Source: Oscillospiraceae bacterium (GTDB lineage: Bacteria > Bacillota > Clostridia > Oscillospirales > UBA644). Taken from it: 64,000 bases of DNA. Positions 55,001 through 62,853 of this stretch are shown piece after piece (the stretch's first letter is position 1; each line of letters begins with the position of its first letter). The DNA is taken from the NCBI GenBank assembly GCA_902783255.1, contig CACZQB010000054.1, positions 100,984 through 164,983 of the forward strand, written 5' to 3'. A program made the position numbers and the translations under genes. The notes beneath the pieces are model-generated. The model was not told the DNA's origin. It saw nothing but the letters and a program-made list of their open reading frames with translations, and made no database searches.

Positions 55001-56930
55001 AAGAAAGAGTATAAAGTTCGGGGTATTTGGAGTAAGGTGTTTCGGAAAGAATAACACTTGAATTTGCTGAGTCTGTGGGCCAGAAGAGAGCTCTGTCTAC
55101 CCAGTAATTGAAGAAACCGCCGAGTATTCTTGAATTCTTGTCGATATAATCAACATAAGTATTGATGTTACCTGTACTTTCAAGATAACTCATAGTATAA
55201 GATTGAAGAATGACAGGTTTTTTAATGGAAGGATCGTTTATGTTTTCTTCGATCTTCGAAAAATCCCAATCGATAGCAACAACGATATCGCTGTATGATG
55301 AATCTCCATCATAAAGAATCATCCTGTTGTCTTCGCCCTGAAGGAAGTCACGAAGATTTTTGAAGTTAGATCCTTTACCGCTTTCGTTACCGAGCGCCCA
55401 CATAATAACGCTGGGGTTGTTTTTATCTCTTTCAATAACATTTACGAGGCGGTCAACAAGAGAGCTCTGCCAGATCGACTGATCGCCGGGAATTGTTGCT
55501 TCGCCGTTATTGGAATACGGCGTTGATTGTAAGTTCATATCTGAAACGATATAGAGACCGTATTTATTACATAGAGAAATAAAGTCATTAGAGAACGGGA
55601 TACCGGGAGAACGAACAGCGTTGATGTTCATTGCCTTCATTCTTAAAACATCCTGCTCTTTGATTTCATAAGAAACGGCATTACCTGTTTCAGAGCTGAA
55701 TTCGTTGTATACAACACCGTAAAGCGTTATAGGCTCGCCGTTTACGACAAAGGTCTGATTTCCGTCATCATCATATGTAAAGCCTGTGGAAATGTAACCA
55801 TACTGTGTGCTGACAATATCAACGACTTCGCCTTTTGCATCTTTAAGCGTAAATACCGCAGTATAAAGATTCGGGGTTTCTGCAGTCCATTTTTCAGGAG
55901 CGGAAACAGGGAGACGACCGCCGCAAGCTGCAACATATGAGTTGCCTACTTTGCTGACACCGAACTGTATTTCTGAGCCCAGCTGTCTGTTGGCGACATA
56001 TACATTGCCGTCTTTATCGTAAAGAGCTACTTCGAGGGTGTAGCCTGAGGGAGCAGGATCAAATGTTGCGACATCGACTTCTATCTGCATCAATGCGTTT
56101 TCAAGCTGATTGTCCAGTCCAGGATCGATGGAGATGTCTCTGATGTAAACATTTGGTGTTGAATAGAGATAAACATCTCCGAATATACCACCGAGTTTTA
56201 CGGAGTCATGAGCTTCAAGCCATGAAGAATAGCAATATTTATATACTTTAACAGCAATTGTGTTTTCGCCTTTTTCAAGATAGTCGGTAATCCAGAATGA
56301 TTTGTTTGTAAACGCATCCTCACCGTAACCTACCATATATCCATTTACATATACATAGCACGCAGATGCAACGCCTTCAAATGTGATAAAAACTTCGCGT
56401 CCGTCCCAGTCTTCGGGGATCGTGACTTTTGTTCTGTAAAGGCCGATTTCATTATTGGTTTCAGGAACATTGTTTGGTCTTAGGGAAGTTCCCCATGCAT
56501 ATTTTGAATCGGTATATACAGGGGTGCCATATCCTGAGAGTTCCCAGTTTGATGGAACATCAATAGTGTCCCAGTAAAGAATCTGAGTATTGCTAGCAGT
56601 AAGAACTTCTTCGTTGGGATCAGGATAAACAAAATTTGTCTTCATAAAATCTGCGGGAACATAAGAATTATTTGTTGTAAATGTAAAATCCCATGTTCCA
56701 TTAAGAGAGAGATAATAAGAAGACTCCTTAATGTCCGCATTTTTTGCACTGTCTGCATCGGGATATGAAACAAGCGTTGTAGTAGGGTTGAGTTTATTTC
56801 TCGACACCGTATCGCTCTTCCATTCGCCGTTTTCCGTGAATACGGTTACGCTTTTGCCGCAGCCTACTATGAGGGTGAGCATAAGAACAACCGCCAAGCA
56901 CTGAAACAGACGGTTTAGTGATTTTTTCAT
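52002..56930 (-). CDS. GH2 beta-galactosidase-like lipoprotein with ricin-type C-terminus; active site degenerate
   Basis: A 1642-residue lipoprotein: lipobox LIVGC near residue 24, a LacZ-type sugar-binding domain (about 65-260), an Ig-like domain, a TIM barrel (about 390-640), further beta domains, the Bgal small-chain domain (about 985-1260), and ricin-like trefoils with QLW, QHW, QTW and QMW motifs (1285-1640). The acid/base Glu is kept in ALGNESGKG (516). The nucleophile block CEYAHAMGNS of LacZ reads QSYTMSYLEST, so Glu becomes Ser (577). The metal/sugar block ANIETH reads MNLQST (468-470), and RCSHYP reads RSPGIP. The start is the second of two near ATGs, 9 bases after GGAGG. It may bind, not cut, its glycan. 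Confidence 0.85.
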   Translation of the reverse strand: MKKSLNRLFQCLAVVLMLTLIVGCGKSVTVFTENGEWKSDTVSRNKLNPTTTLVSYPDADSAKNADIKESSYYLSLNGTWDFTFTTNNSYVPADFMKTNFVYPDPNEEVLTASNTQILYWDTIDVPSNWELSGYGTPVYTDSKYAWGTSLRPNNVPETNNEIGLYRTKVTIPEDWDGREVFITFEGVASACYVYVNGYMVGYGEDAFTNKSFWITDYLEKGENTIAVKVYKYCYSSWLEAHDSVKLGGIFGDVYLYSTPNVYIRDISIDPGLDNQLENALMQIEVDVATFDPAPSGYTLEVALYDKDGNVYVANRQLGSEIQFGVSKVGNSYVAACGGRLPVSAPEKWTAETPNLYTAVFTLKDAKGEVVDIVSTQYGYISTGFTYDDDGNQTFVVNGEPITLYGVVYNEFSSETGNAVSYEIKEQDVLRMKAMNINAVRSPGIPFSNDFISLCNKYGLYIVSDMNLQSTPYSNNGEATIPGDQSIWQSSLVDRLVNVIERDKNNPSVIMWALGNESGKGSNFKNLRDFLQGEDNRMILYDGDSSYSDIVVAIDWDFSKIEENINDPSIKKPVILQSYTMSYLESTGNINTYVDYIDKNSRILGGFFNYWVDRALFWPTDSANSSVILSETPYSKYPELYTLSWPGTWGESVSDGTIALSGVLNADRTVQSDGYELKNAYSPIKITPNDLSSGSFTAENKNYFINFEDNYSIKYEIIADGEVVSSGEVSGLTLAPRESKEFTVNYGSFKANTEYFLNIFVESKNKEDWTDALSGNVYFKQYDLTGFATLPKTGAVKNANGDALSLTIIQKPSIDATLLDIVSGDFYVTNNAERKLSEIYDCKYVLTEVNNYWTNPRPVSISEGTIDLDVPAYTKNVKLHIDYNTPQKAVNNGNYALTITFTQKIDLGDIPAGYQLKWVFDAAYFGQELPFEVDPARTPTPILDEEGNQMKDENGNPMYNYPDIEPEFEYEEEWEEEFDDYTPYILIENDLVSVEVNAENGRIMSVYYNDNLILKNAPRFSITRTPTGGDSYSEVTGSNYNVISRVTNNQYLRDYINIEKVADNHYRLGLDLACVSNDYALYSSETSSADLTMYYDIYGDGEIVVSYAYDPSIYVGIPMNISTIADLPQTFSEYTWYGRGPGASYPDKLADTQIGVYEQSVVALTNANYYIKNNVGDKSEARWVALEDSETGMKLLFTSDTSNFAFNALSSSGNTSVRIIAKQRGASAGNLTDSEYYVDPSIIIPGEITEFSYRIIPLDEKQNPAAVAVTSNPVDMPHVKDRSIISGGKYSILSSTKAGSYLTSGLEIAPGTGSTNQLWIYEKDNDTGQTTTFRLKSLEYGKYLSQLNINGNMTSIDAGLVDYDYEVDGHYWTNLGHSALNSNIFSVGVNWSFQPLAPTMGCRVALLRQPKETDLNSAWTIEYVDEENSIVRLKNTGTGYYMSVIDEMSFRTILGQIQNDRIRNYDPAIKWNSLQDLEREPYAPDYIDPNWAYSDKYITQWELLPGTTQHWTFTNVGGDYYTITNVDSGLALTLDGDVVSETANKNADNQTWLVTEHDGLFSITNKSNGYALGIAVKRVMHDDEYLANTYIRTEDDKYYETSYLVASEYHGLATQMWSLNTDEDQRIIVEAGEDWYYVPSDEE

Positions 56931-56969
56931 TTGCATTAACCTCCAAACAGGTTATTTTTGTTTATAATT

Positions 56970-56998
56970 AGTATATCAAATATTATGAATTTTTGCAA
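56970..56998 (-). promoter_or_regulatory. Promoter for the GH2-like lipoprotein gene
   Basis: On the minus strand: TTGCAA (56998-56993), 17-bp spacer, TATACT (56975-56970). Less perfect than its neighbours, which fits a regulated gene. Confidence 0.6.
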
Positions 56999-57052
56999 TA
57001 AATAATTTATGCAAAATTACGACAAGTTTACAAACATTTTATGATACAGTTG

Positions 57053-57081
57053 TTGACAATTTGGAATTTATGATGTATAAT
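57053..57081 (+). promoter_or_regulatory. Consensus promoter for proS
   Basis: TTGACA (57053-57058), 17 bp, TATAAT (57076-57081); all 12 positions match. The start of proS is 54 bases downstream of the -10. Confidence 0.85.
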
Positions 57082-57135
57082 ACTGAAAAACAAAGAGAAA
57101 TACATTTTTAATTCAACTAAAGGATATGTTAAAAA

Positions 57136-58569
57136 ATGGCGGACAAACTTGTAAAAGAAATAACATCAATGGATGATGATTTCGCAAAATGGTATACGGA
57201 TATAGTTACCAAAGCTAACCTTATTGATTATTCGTCAGTAAAAGGCTGCATAATTCTTCAGCCCTACAGCTATGCTATCTGGGAGAATATTCAAAAAATC
57301 CTTGACGGTATGTTCAAAGCGACAGGACATTCAAATGTATATATGCCGATGTTTATCCCCGAAAGTCTGCTTCAGAAGGAAAAGGACCATGTCGAAGGAT
57401 TTGCTCCCGAAGTTGCATGGGTCACAATGGGAGGAAACGAACCTCTTGCAGAAAGACTTTGCGTAAGACCGACATCAGAAACACTTTTCTGTGAATACTA
57501 TGCTCATACGGTCCATTCACACAGAGATCTTCCCAGGCTTTGCAATCAGTGGTGCTCGGTAGTTCGCTGGGAAAAAACTACCCGTCCGTTTTTGAGATCA
57601 CGTGAATTTCTCTGGCAGGAGGGTCATACAGCGCATGCTACAGCAAAAGAGGCGATAGAAGAAACAGAACGTATGCTAAATGTTTACGCAGATTTTTGCG
57701 AAAAATGTCTTGCTATCCCTGTTATCAAAGGCAGAAAAACCGAAAGCGATAAATTTGCCGGAGCAGAGGCAACATACGCAATCGAGGCGCTGATGCATGA
57801 CGGAGTTTGTCTTCAGGCAGGAACGTCGCATTATTTCGGAGACGGATTTGCAAAAGCCTTCAATATTCAGTATGCCGACAAAAACAACACTCTCCAATAT
57901 GTATATCAGACATCATGGGGAGTTACAACTCGTCTTATCGGCGCAATAATTATGGTACACGGCGACAACAGCGGACTTGTTCTTCCTCCGAGAATAGCTC
58001 CTATCCAAGCAGTAATCATACCTGTTGCAATGCATAAGCCCGGAGTTATTGATAAAGCAAAAGAAATATATTCAGAGCTTGAAAAAGCAGGTATCAGAGT
58101 CAAACTCGACGACAGCGACAACTCTCCGGGATGGAAGTATTCCGAATATGAGATGAAAGGTGTTCCCCTTAGGATAGAAATAGGTCCGAGAGATATTGAA
58201 AACAATGTAGCGGTAGTCGCACGCAGAGATAACGGAGAAAAAACAACGCTTTCTCTTGACAACCTCTCCTCCTCAGTTTCCGATATGCTTGACGATATCA
58301 TGAAGGGACTTTACAACAAGGCAAAAACACGCAGAGACAGTATGACTTATATCGCACATACTGCAGATGAACTGAAAGAAATCACATCACAAAAGAACGG
58401 ATTTATTAAAATGATGTGGTGCGGCGATGAAGTATGTGAAAAAGCAGTCAAAGATACTTACGGAGTAGGATCAAGATGTATTCCATTTGAACAGGAACAC
58501 ATAGGAGATGTCTGCCCTATCTGCGGCCGTCCTGCTAAACATATGGTAGTCTGGGGAAAGGCATATTAA
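57136..58569 (+). CDS. proS: Prolyl-tRNA synthetase, archaeal/eukaryotic type
   Basis: Charges tRNA-Pro. It has 477 residues, the short type 3 form without the bacterial editing insertion. Class II motifs: motif 2 in [23 protein letters not shown] and the Pro-binding [13 protein letters not shown]; an anticodon-binding domain follows, then a C-terminal zinc-like domain with [10 protein letters not shown] and CPICGRPAK and the conserved final Tyr. Common in Clostridia as the main ProS. AAAGGAT precedes the ATG by about 10 bases. Confidence 0.97.
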   Translation: MADKLVKEITSMDDDFAKWYTDIVTKANLIDYSSVKGCIILQPYSYAIWENIQKILDGMFKATGHSNVYMPMFIPESLLQKEKDHVEGFAPEVAWVTMGGNEPLAERLCVRPTSETLFCEYYAHTVHSHRDLPRLCNQWCSVVRWEKTTRPFLRSREFLWQEGHTAHATAKEAIEETERMLNVYADFCEKCLAIPVIKGRKTESDKFAGAEATYAIEALMHDGVCLQAGTSHYFGDGFAKAFNIQYADKNNTLQYVYQTSWGVTTRLIGAIIMVHGDNSGLVLPPRIAPIQAVIIPVAMHKPGVIDKAKEIYSELEKAGIRVKLDDSDNSPGWKYSEYEMKGVPLRIEIGPRDIENNVAVVARRDNGEKTTLSLDNLSSSVSDMLDDIMKGLYNKAKTRRDSMTYIAHTADELKEITSQKNGFIKMMWCGDEVCEKAVKDTYGVGSRCIPFEQEHIGDVCPICGRPAKHMVVWGKAY

Positions 58570-58612
58570 TTTTATTAAGCGATTACAACACAATAATAAC
58601 GGAGAATAATAA

Positions 58613-59746
58613 ATGGAATCTGAATTTTCTCGTCCCAAAAAAGGAAAAACGAAGAAAAAGCTCAAATTGTTTCGAACATTGACCTTTGTTTTTGCATTAT
58701 TGTTGATTTTCGCAGTTGGATTTGTGCTCTTCACTTCTATATCGTCCTCTCAAGAAATCAATCTGCTGAAAAAACAGATTGACGATCTGCGTAATAATCT
58801 CACAGAAATGACTAATGAGAGAATTTCATTTCAGTCAGAAATAACCGCGCTCACATCGGAGAATGAGACTCTGAGAACAGACTATGAGAAACTCAATGCA
58901 GATACTCAGGAATATCAGACGACTGTTACATCGCTCCAATCACAGATCGAACAGCTCACAAAAGATAAAAGCGATTTGAGTGCAGAAATTGCCGAAATCT
59001 CCAAAGATCTTGAAACTGTTCGGAATACGAATAAATCTCTCAGTGAAAGAAATGCAGAACTGTCACGTCAGATTGCGTCGCAGAAGCAAAGCAGTTCGTC
59101 CTCTGATAGTAAAAAAGTAGCATATCTTACTTTTGATGACGGCGTTTCCAAATATACGAATGAAATACTTGACATACTTGCACGTTACAATGTTAAAGCT
59201 ACATTTTTCCCGAACTGGAAAGGCAACAGCGATGAAAAGTACAAACGGATCTACGATGAAGGACATGCTATTGGAAACCATACATATTCGCATGAATACG
59301 CTGATGTATACACTTCACGTGACGGTTTTATTTCCGAAGTGACCAGGCTCAATGAAAAAATCAGGCAGGCAACGGGTTACACCCCTGTTATTTTCCGTTT
59401 TCCCGGAGGATCGAACAACACTGTTCATAGAAATTATAATAAAGATATAATGCAGCAGGCTATAAGCGTCCTCTCTGATCTCGGAATGCAGTATTATGAC
59501 TGGAATGTTAACAGCGGAGATGCTGACAGTTCAAAAGGCGCATCAAAAGAGACAATACTGTCAAATGTGCTTGCTCGTACAACAATGGACAGAGCTGTCA
59601 TACTTATGCATGATACAAACACAAAAGGGACAACTGTTGCCGCATTACCTGAAATAATTGAAGGATTGATATCGAAGGGATATTCTTTCGGCACACTACT
59701 TGATCCTGACGCTCCCGTTATACAGTCATTAAAACCGGCAAATTAA
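58613..59746 (+). CDS. Polysaccharide deacetylase with long coiled coil (NodB domain)
   Basis: 377 residues: a basic cytoplasmic N-terminus, one membrane helix (about 22-42), a coiled coil of about 110 residues (47-160), and an extracellular NodB deacetylase domain. Catalytic motifs are complete: TFDDG (173-177), HTYSH (223-227), RFPGGSN, DWNVNSGD and LMHDTN. Such enzymes remove N-acetyl groups from peptidoglycan GlcNAc or similar glycans, often to resist lysozyme. The coiled coil would hold the enzyme off the membrane. It follows proS by 43 bases and ends at a hairpin. Confidence 0.93.
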   Translation: MESEFSRPKKGKTKKKLKLFRTLTFVFALLLIFAVGFVLFTSISSSQEINLLKKQIDDLRNNLTEMTNERISFQSEITALTSENETLRTDYEKLNADTQEYQTTVTSLQSQIEQLTKDKSDLSAEIAEISKDLETVRNTNKSLSERNAELSRQIASQKQSSSSSDSKKVAYLTFDDGVSKYTNEILDILARYNVKATFFPNWKGNSDEKYKRIYDEGHAIGNHTYSHEYADVYTSRDGFISEVTRLNEKIRQATGYTPVIFRFPGGSNNTVHRNYNKDIMQQAISVLSDLGMQYYDWNVNSGDADSSKGASKETILSNVLARTTMDRAVILMHDTNTKGTTVAALPEIIEGLISKGYSFGTLLDPDAPVIQSLKPAN

Positions 59747-59763
59747 ATATTTTACAACAAAAC

Positions 59764-59783
59764 GCGGCGGTTCATATCGCCGC
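59764..59783 (+). terminator. Hairpin after the deacetylase gene
   Basis: 6-bp GC stem GCGGCG / CGCCGC with an 8-base loop, 18 bases past the stop, with a short T-rich tail (ATTCTTG). A second, AT-rich inverted pair TTGTAAA/TTTACAA follows at 59788-59811. Confidence 0.6.
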
Positions 59784-59832
59784 ATTCTTGTAAATAAAAA
59801 GTTTTTTACAAAGAAATGATCGGAGAATCATT

Positions 59833-61257
59833 ATGACACTTGATGAAAGGCTTATAAAAACAGTTCCTACCCCAAGGCAGGTTGAACATCAGCAAACTGA
59901 ATTTTACGGTTTCATCCATTTTACAGTAAACACTTTTACTGACAGAGAATGGGGAGACGGAACAGAAGATCCCGTAATTTTTAATCCAGTAAAGCTCGAT
60001 ACTGATCAATGGGCAAAATCATTCAAAGCTGCCGAAATGAAAGGAATGATCCTTACCTGCAAGCACCATGACGGATTTTGCTTATGGCCAAGTAGATTTA
60101 CCGAACACTCAGTAAAGAATTCACCATATAAAAACGGCAACGGAGATATCGTTAAAGAGGCAGCTGATTCCTGCAGGAAACACGGTCTTAAGTTCGGAAT
60201 ATACCTTTCTCCATGGGACAGGCACTGCCCCCTATACGGTAAAGGAAAAGAATATGACGATTATTTTGTTTCGCAGCTGACAGAACTACTTACCCAATAC
60301 GGAGAATTATTTACCGTATGGTTTGACGGTGCGTGCGGAGAAGGTCCAAATGGGAAAAAGCAGGTGTACGATTGGCAGAGATATTACGATGTTATCAGAA
60401 AAATACAACCGAATGCCTGCATTGCAGTTTGCGGACCAGATGTAAGATGGTGCGGGAATGAAGCAGGACATACGCGGCCTTCAGAATGGAGCGTTGTACC
60501 AAGTAGATTGGTAGATGCTGAAAAAACAGCCGAAAATAGTCAAAAAGAAGATGACGCGGAGTTCAGGACAAGAATTATCAAATCAAGCGATATAGACCTT
60601 GGCAGCAGAGAAGTCATGGCGGGTGAAGATAATTTTGTTTGGTACCCGGCGGAAGTAAACACGTCGATTCGACCCGGTTGGTTCTGGCATAAAAGTGAAA
60701 GCGATAAAGTACGTCCGCTTGATGACTTGATCAAAATATACTATAATTCTGTCGGCGGGAATGCAACATTTCTTTTGAATGTTCCACCAACAAATGAAGG
60801 AATTTTACATGAAAATGATGTTAAAAGACTTGAAGAAATCGGCGATTATCTTAAAAAATCTTTTAGTAATAATCTTTTGAAATCAGCAGTAATTACTGCA
60901 GACAGCGAATCACCTGATCATCCGATCAGCAGTGTTCTAACAGACAATTACGATATTTTTTATTCTCCCAAAGAAGGTATCGTAAATCCTGTAATAACTA
61001 TTAAATTTGATAGTCCCATTTATTTGGGCAATATAGTGCTGAAAGAAAACATACTTTACAGTCAGAGAATTGAAAGTTTTTCAATCGATATCAACGAAAG
61101 CGGTATTTTAAAAAACTGCTATAACGGAACAGTTGTTGGTTATAAGCGCATTGTAAAAATGAATGGAGTAAAGACCGATTGTATAAGGATAAGAATCACG
61201 GATTCCAGGAAAGAACCCACCTTGGCGTTTATTGGCATATACGGCGAAAATGAATAA
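59833..61257 (+). CDS. Alpha-L-fucosidase, GH29
   Basis: 474 residues, no signal peptide. GH29 layout: YGFIHFTVNTFTDREWGDG at the start of the barrel, CKHHDGFCLWPS, LKFGIYLSPWDRH, and the nucleophile Asp 165 in VWFDGA. A C-terminal F5/8C-like beta domain of about 110 residues follows. The start has a GGAGA site. Removes terminal alpha-L-fucose; the branch (GH29-A or B) cannot be told. It is co-transcribed with the GH51 gene 23 bases downstream. Confidence 0.92.
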   Translation: MTLDERLIKTVPTPRQVEHQQTEFYGFIHFTVNTFTDREWGDGTEDPVIFNPVKLDTDQWAKSFKAAEMKGMILTCKHHDGFCLWPSRFTEHSVKNSPYKNGNGDIVKEAADSCRKHGLKFGIYLSPWDRHCPLYGKGKEYDDYFVSQLTELLTQYGELFTVWFDGACGEGPNGKKQVYDWQRYYDVIRKIQPNACIAVCGPDVRWCGNEAGHTRPSEWSVVPSRLVDAEKTAENSQKEDDAEFRTRIIKSSDIDLGSREVMAGEDNFVWYPAEVNTSIRPGWFWHKSESDKVRPLDDLIKIYYNSVGGNATFLLNVPPTNEGILHENDVKRLEEIGDYLKKSFSNNLLKSAVITADSESPDHPISSVLTDNYDIFYSPKEGIVNPVITIKFDSPIYLGNIVLKENILYSQRIESFSIDINESGILKNCYNGTVVGYKRIVKMNGVKTDCIRIRITDSRKEPTLAFIGIYGENE

Positions 61258-61280
61258 TTACATTATTAAGGAGAGATATT

Positions 61281-62804
61281 ATGAAAGTGATAATCGATAA
61301 AAGACAATCTGCGGGTAAAGCAAATCCAATGATTTACGGTCATTTTCTTGAACATTTTCATCGACAGATTTACGGAGGTATATTTGATCCTAAATCTCAA
61401 TTCGCAGATGAAGACGGATTTCGCGAAGATGTAATTGATGCTTTGAAAGCAATCAAAACACCTGTAATCCGCTGGCCGGGCGGATGTTTTGTGTCGGATT
61501 ACAAGTGGAAATTCGGCGTAGGAAAAAGCAGAATTCCGTCATATGATAAGGCATGGCTTGTTGAAGAATCAAACCAGTTCGGAACAGATGAATTTATTAA
61601 ACTTTGCCGTAAAATCGGATGTGAACCGTATATCTGCACCAATGCCGGAACCGGAACTGCTGAGGAAATGAGTGACTGGGTAGAATACTGTAACATTAAA
61701 GAAATGGGACGTTTTGCGAAACAACGTATTGCAAACGGTAATAATGAGCCATTTAATGTAAAATACTGGAGCATAGGAAACGAAAACTATGGCGGATGGG
61801 AAATCGGAGCCAAAGAATCGGAAGAATGGGGACGACTTGTTGCTGAATCAGCAAAAATGATGCTTCGTGCTGACCCGACGATCCAACTTTCAGCCGCCTC
61901 CATAAACAACCTTGACTGGAATATAAACCTGTTAAGAAAAGCCGGTCAGTATCTTGACTGGATTTCGATACACAGTTATTTTGAAGGTTCAACGAACGGT
62001 TTAAAGAATAATGACTACAATACATTGATGCTCAGAACAGGCAAAGACATAAATGACAATATCGACAGGGCACGTGCTTTTCTTTCAGCACTTGGTTTTG
62101 GAAACAGAATAAAGATTGCATATGATGAGTGGAATTTAAGGGGATGGTATCACCCAAACACAATGAATATCCGTTCACTTGATGAAAAAGAAAAAATCAT
62201 CTCAAACCGTGATGATTATTATAATAATGAAATTCTAGGTCAAAGAGAGAATAACGATGTAAACTCGACTTACAACATAGCCGATGCAGTTTTTTCAGCA
62301 GCCTTTCTAAATACCTGTCTAAGGAATTGTGATATTGTCGGAATGGCATGTTTCTCGCCAGTTGTTAACACAAGAGGCGCAATATTTACACACAAAGACG
62401 GAATAGTATTAAGACCTCAGTATTTTGTTTTTCAACTATATGCAAATTTGATGAAAAATAATATTCTTGATGTATGGAAAAACGATGTTCCCACTTTATC
62501 AGGAAAAGATGGAAGTATTTCAAAAACAGTTGATACCATTGATATTGTAGTATCCTATGACAATGGAGAGTATGCCGTAGCAGCAATAAATAAGGATCCC
62601 GTCCATACACAGTCATTCGACCTTTCATTCCTTGATGACAAAGTAAATATCATGGATATTTATACTGTTAACGGTGATAACGTTGATTCGTATAATGATA
62701 TCGGAAAAACAGATGTTGGTATCAAAACAATAAAAAATATGGCGTTTACGGGACACATTGCAATTGAACCGCATTCGGTAAACATAATATTGCTGAAACA
62801 ATAA
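61281..62804 (+). CDS. Alpha-L-arabinofuranosidase, GH51
   Basis: 507 residues, cytoplasmic. Conserved blocks: GHFLEHFHRQIYGGI, RWPGGCFVSDYKWK, the acid/base Glu 168 in WSIGNENYGG, and the nucleophile Glu 283 in AYDEWNLRGWY. Releases arabinose from arabinan or arabinoxylan oligosaccharides taken up by the cell. The strong AAGGAGAG site lies before its ATG. It is paired with GH29 and ended by a long perfect hairpin, so the two form a unit for plant- or host-derived glycans. Sugar importers are not in the window. Confidence 0.94.
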   Translation: MKVIIDKRQSAGKANPMIYGHFLEHFHRQIYGGIFDPKSQFADEDGFREDVIDALKAIKTPVIRWPGGCFVSDYKWKFGVGKSRIPSYDKAWLVEESNQFGTDEFIKLCRKIGCEPYICTNAGTGTAEEMSDWVEYCNIKEMGRFAKQRIANGNNEPFNVKYWSIGNENYGGWEIGAKESEEWGRLVAESAKMMLRADPTIQLSAASINNLDWNINLLRKAGQYLDWISIHSYFEGSTNGLKNNDYNTLMLRTGKDINDNIDRARAFLSALGFGNRIKIAYDEWNLRGWYHPNTMNIRSLDEKEKIISNRDDYYNNEILGQRENNDVNSTYNIADAVFSAAFLNTCLRNCDIVGMACFSPVVNTRGAIFTHKDGIVLRPQYFVFQLYANLMKNNILDVWKNDVPTLSGKDGSISKTVDTIDIVVSYDNGEYAVAAINKDPVHTQSFDLSFLDDKVNIMDIYTVNGDNVDSYNDIGKTDVGIKTIKNMAFTGHIAIEPHSVNIILLKQ

Positions 62805-62850
62805 TAGTAATACAGGCATCATCCGAAAAGGATGATGCCTGTATTACTAT
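62804..62850. terminator. 21-bp perfect inverted repeat, bidirectional terminator
   Basis: Left arm 62804-62824 and right arm 62830-62850 are exact inverted copies (core TACAGGCATCATCC / GGATGATGCCTGTA) around the loop GAAAA. The left arm begins at the stop codon of the GH51 gene, and the right arm ends 3 bases before the stop of the convergent oxidoreductase gene. Confidence 0.88.
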
Positions 62851-62853
62851 GAA

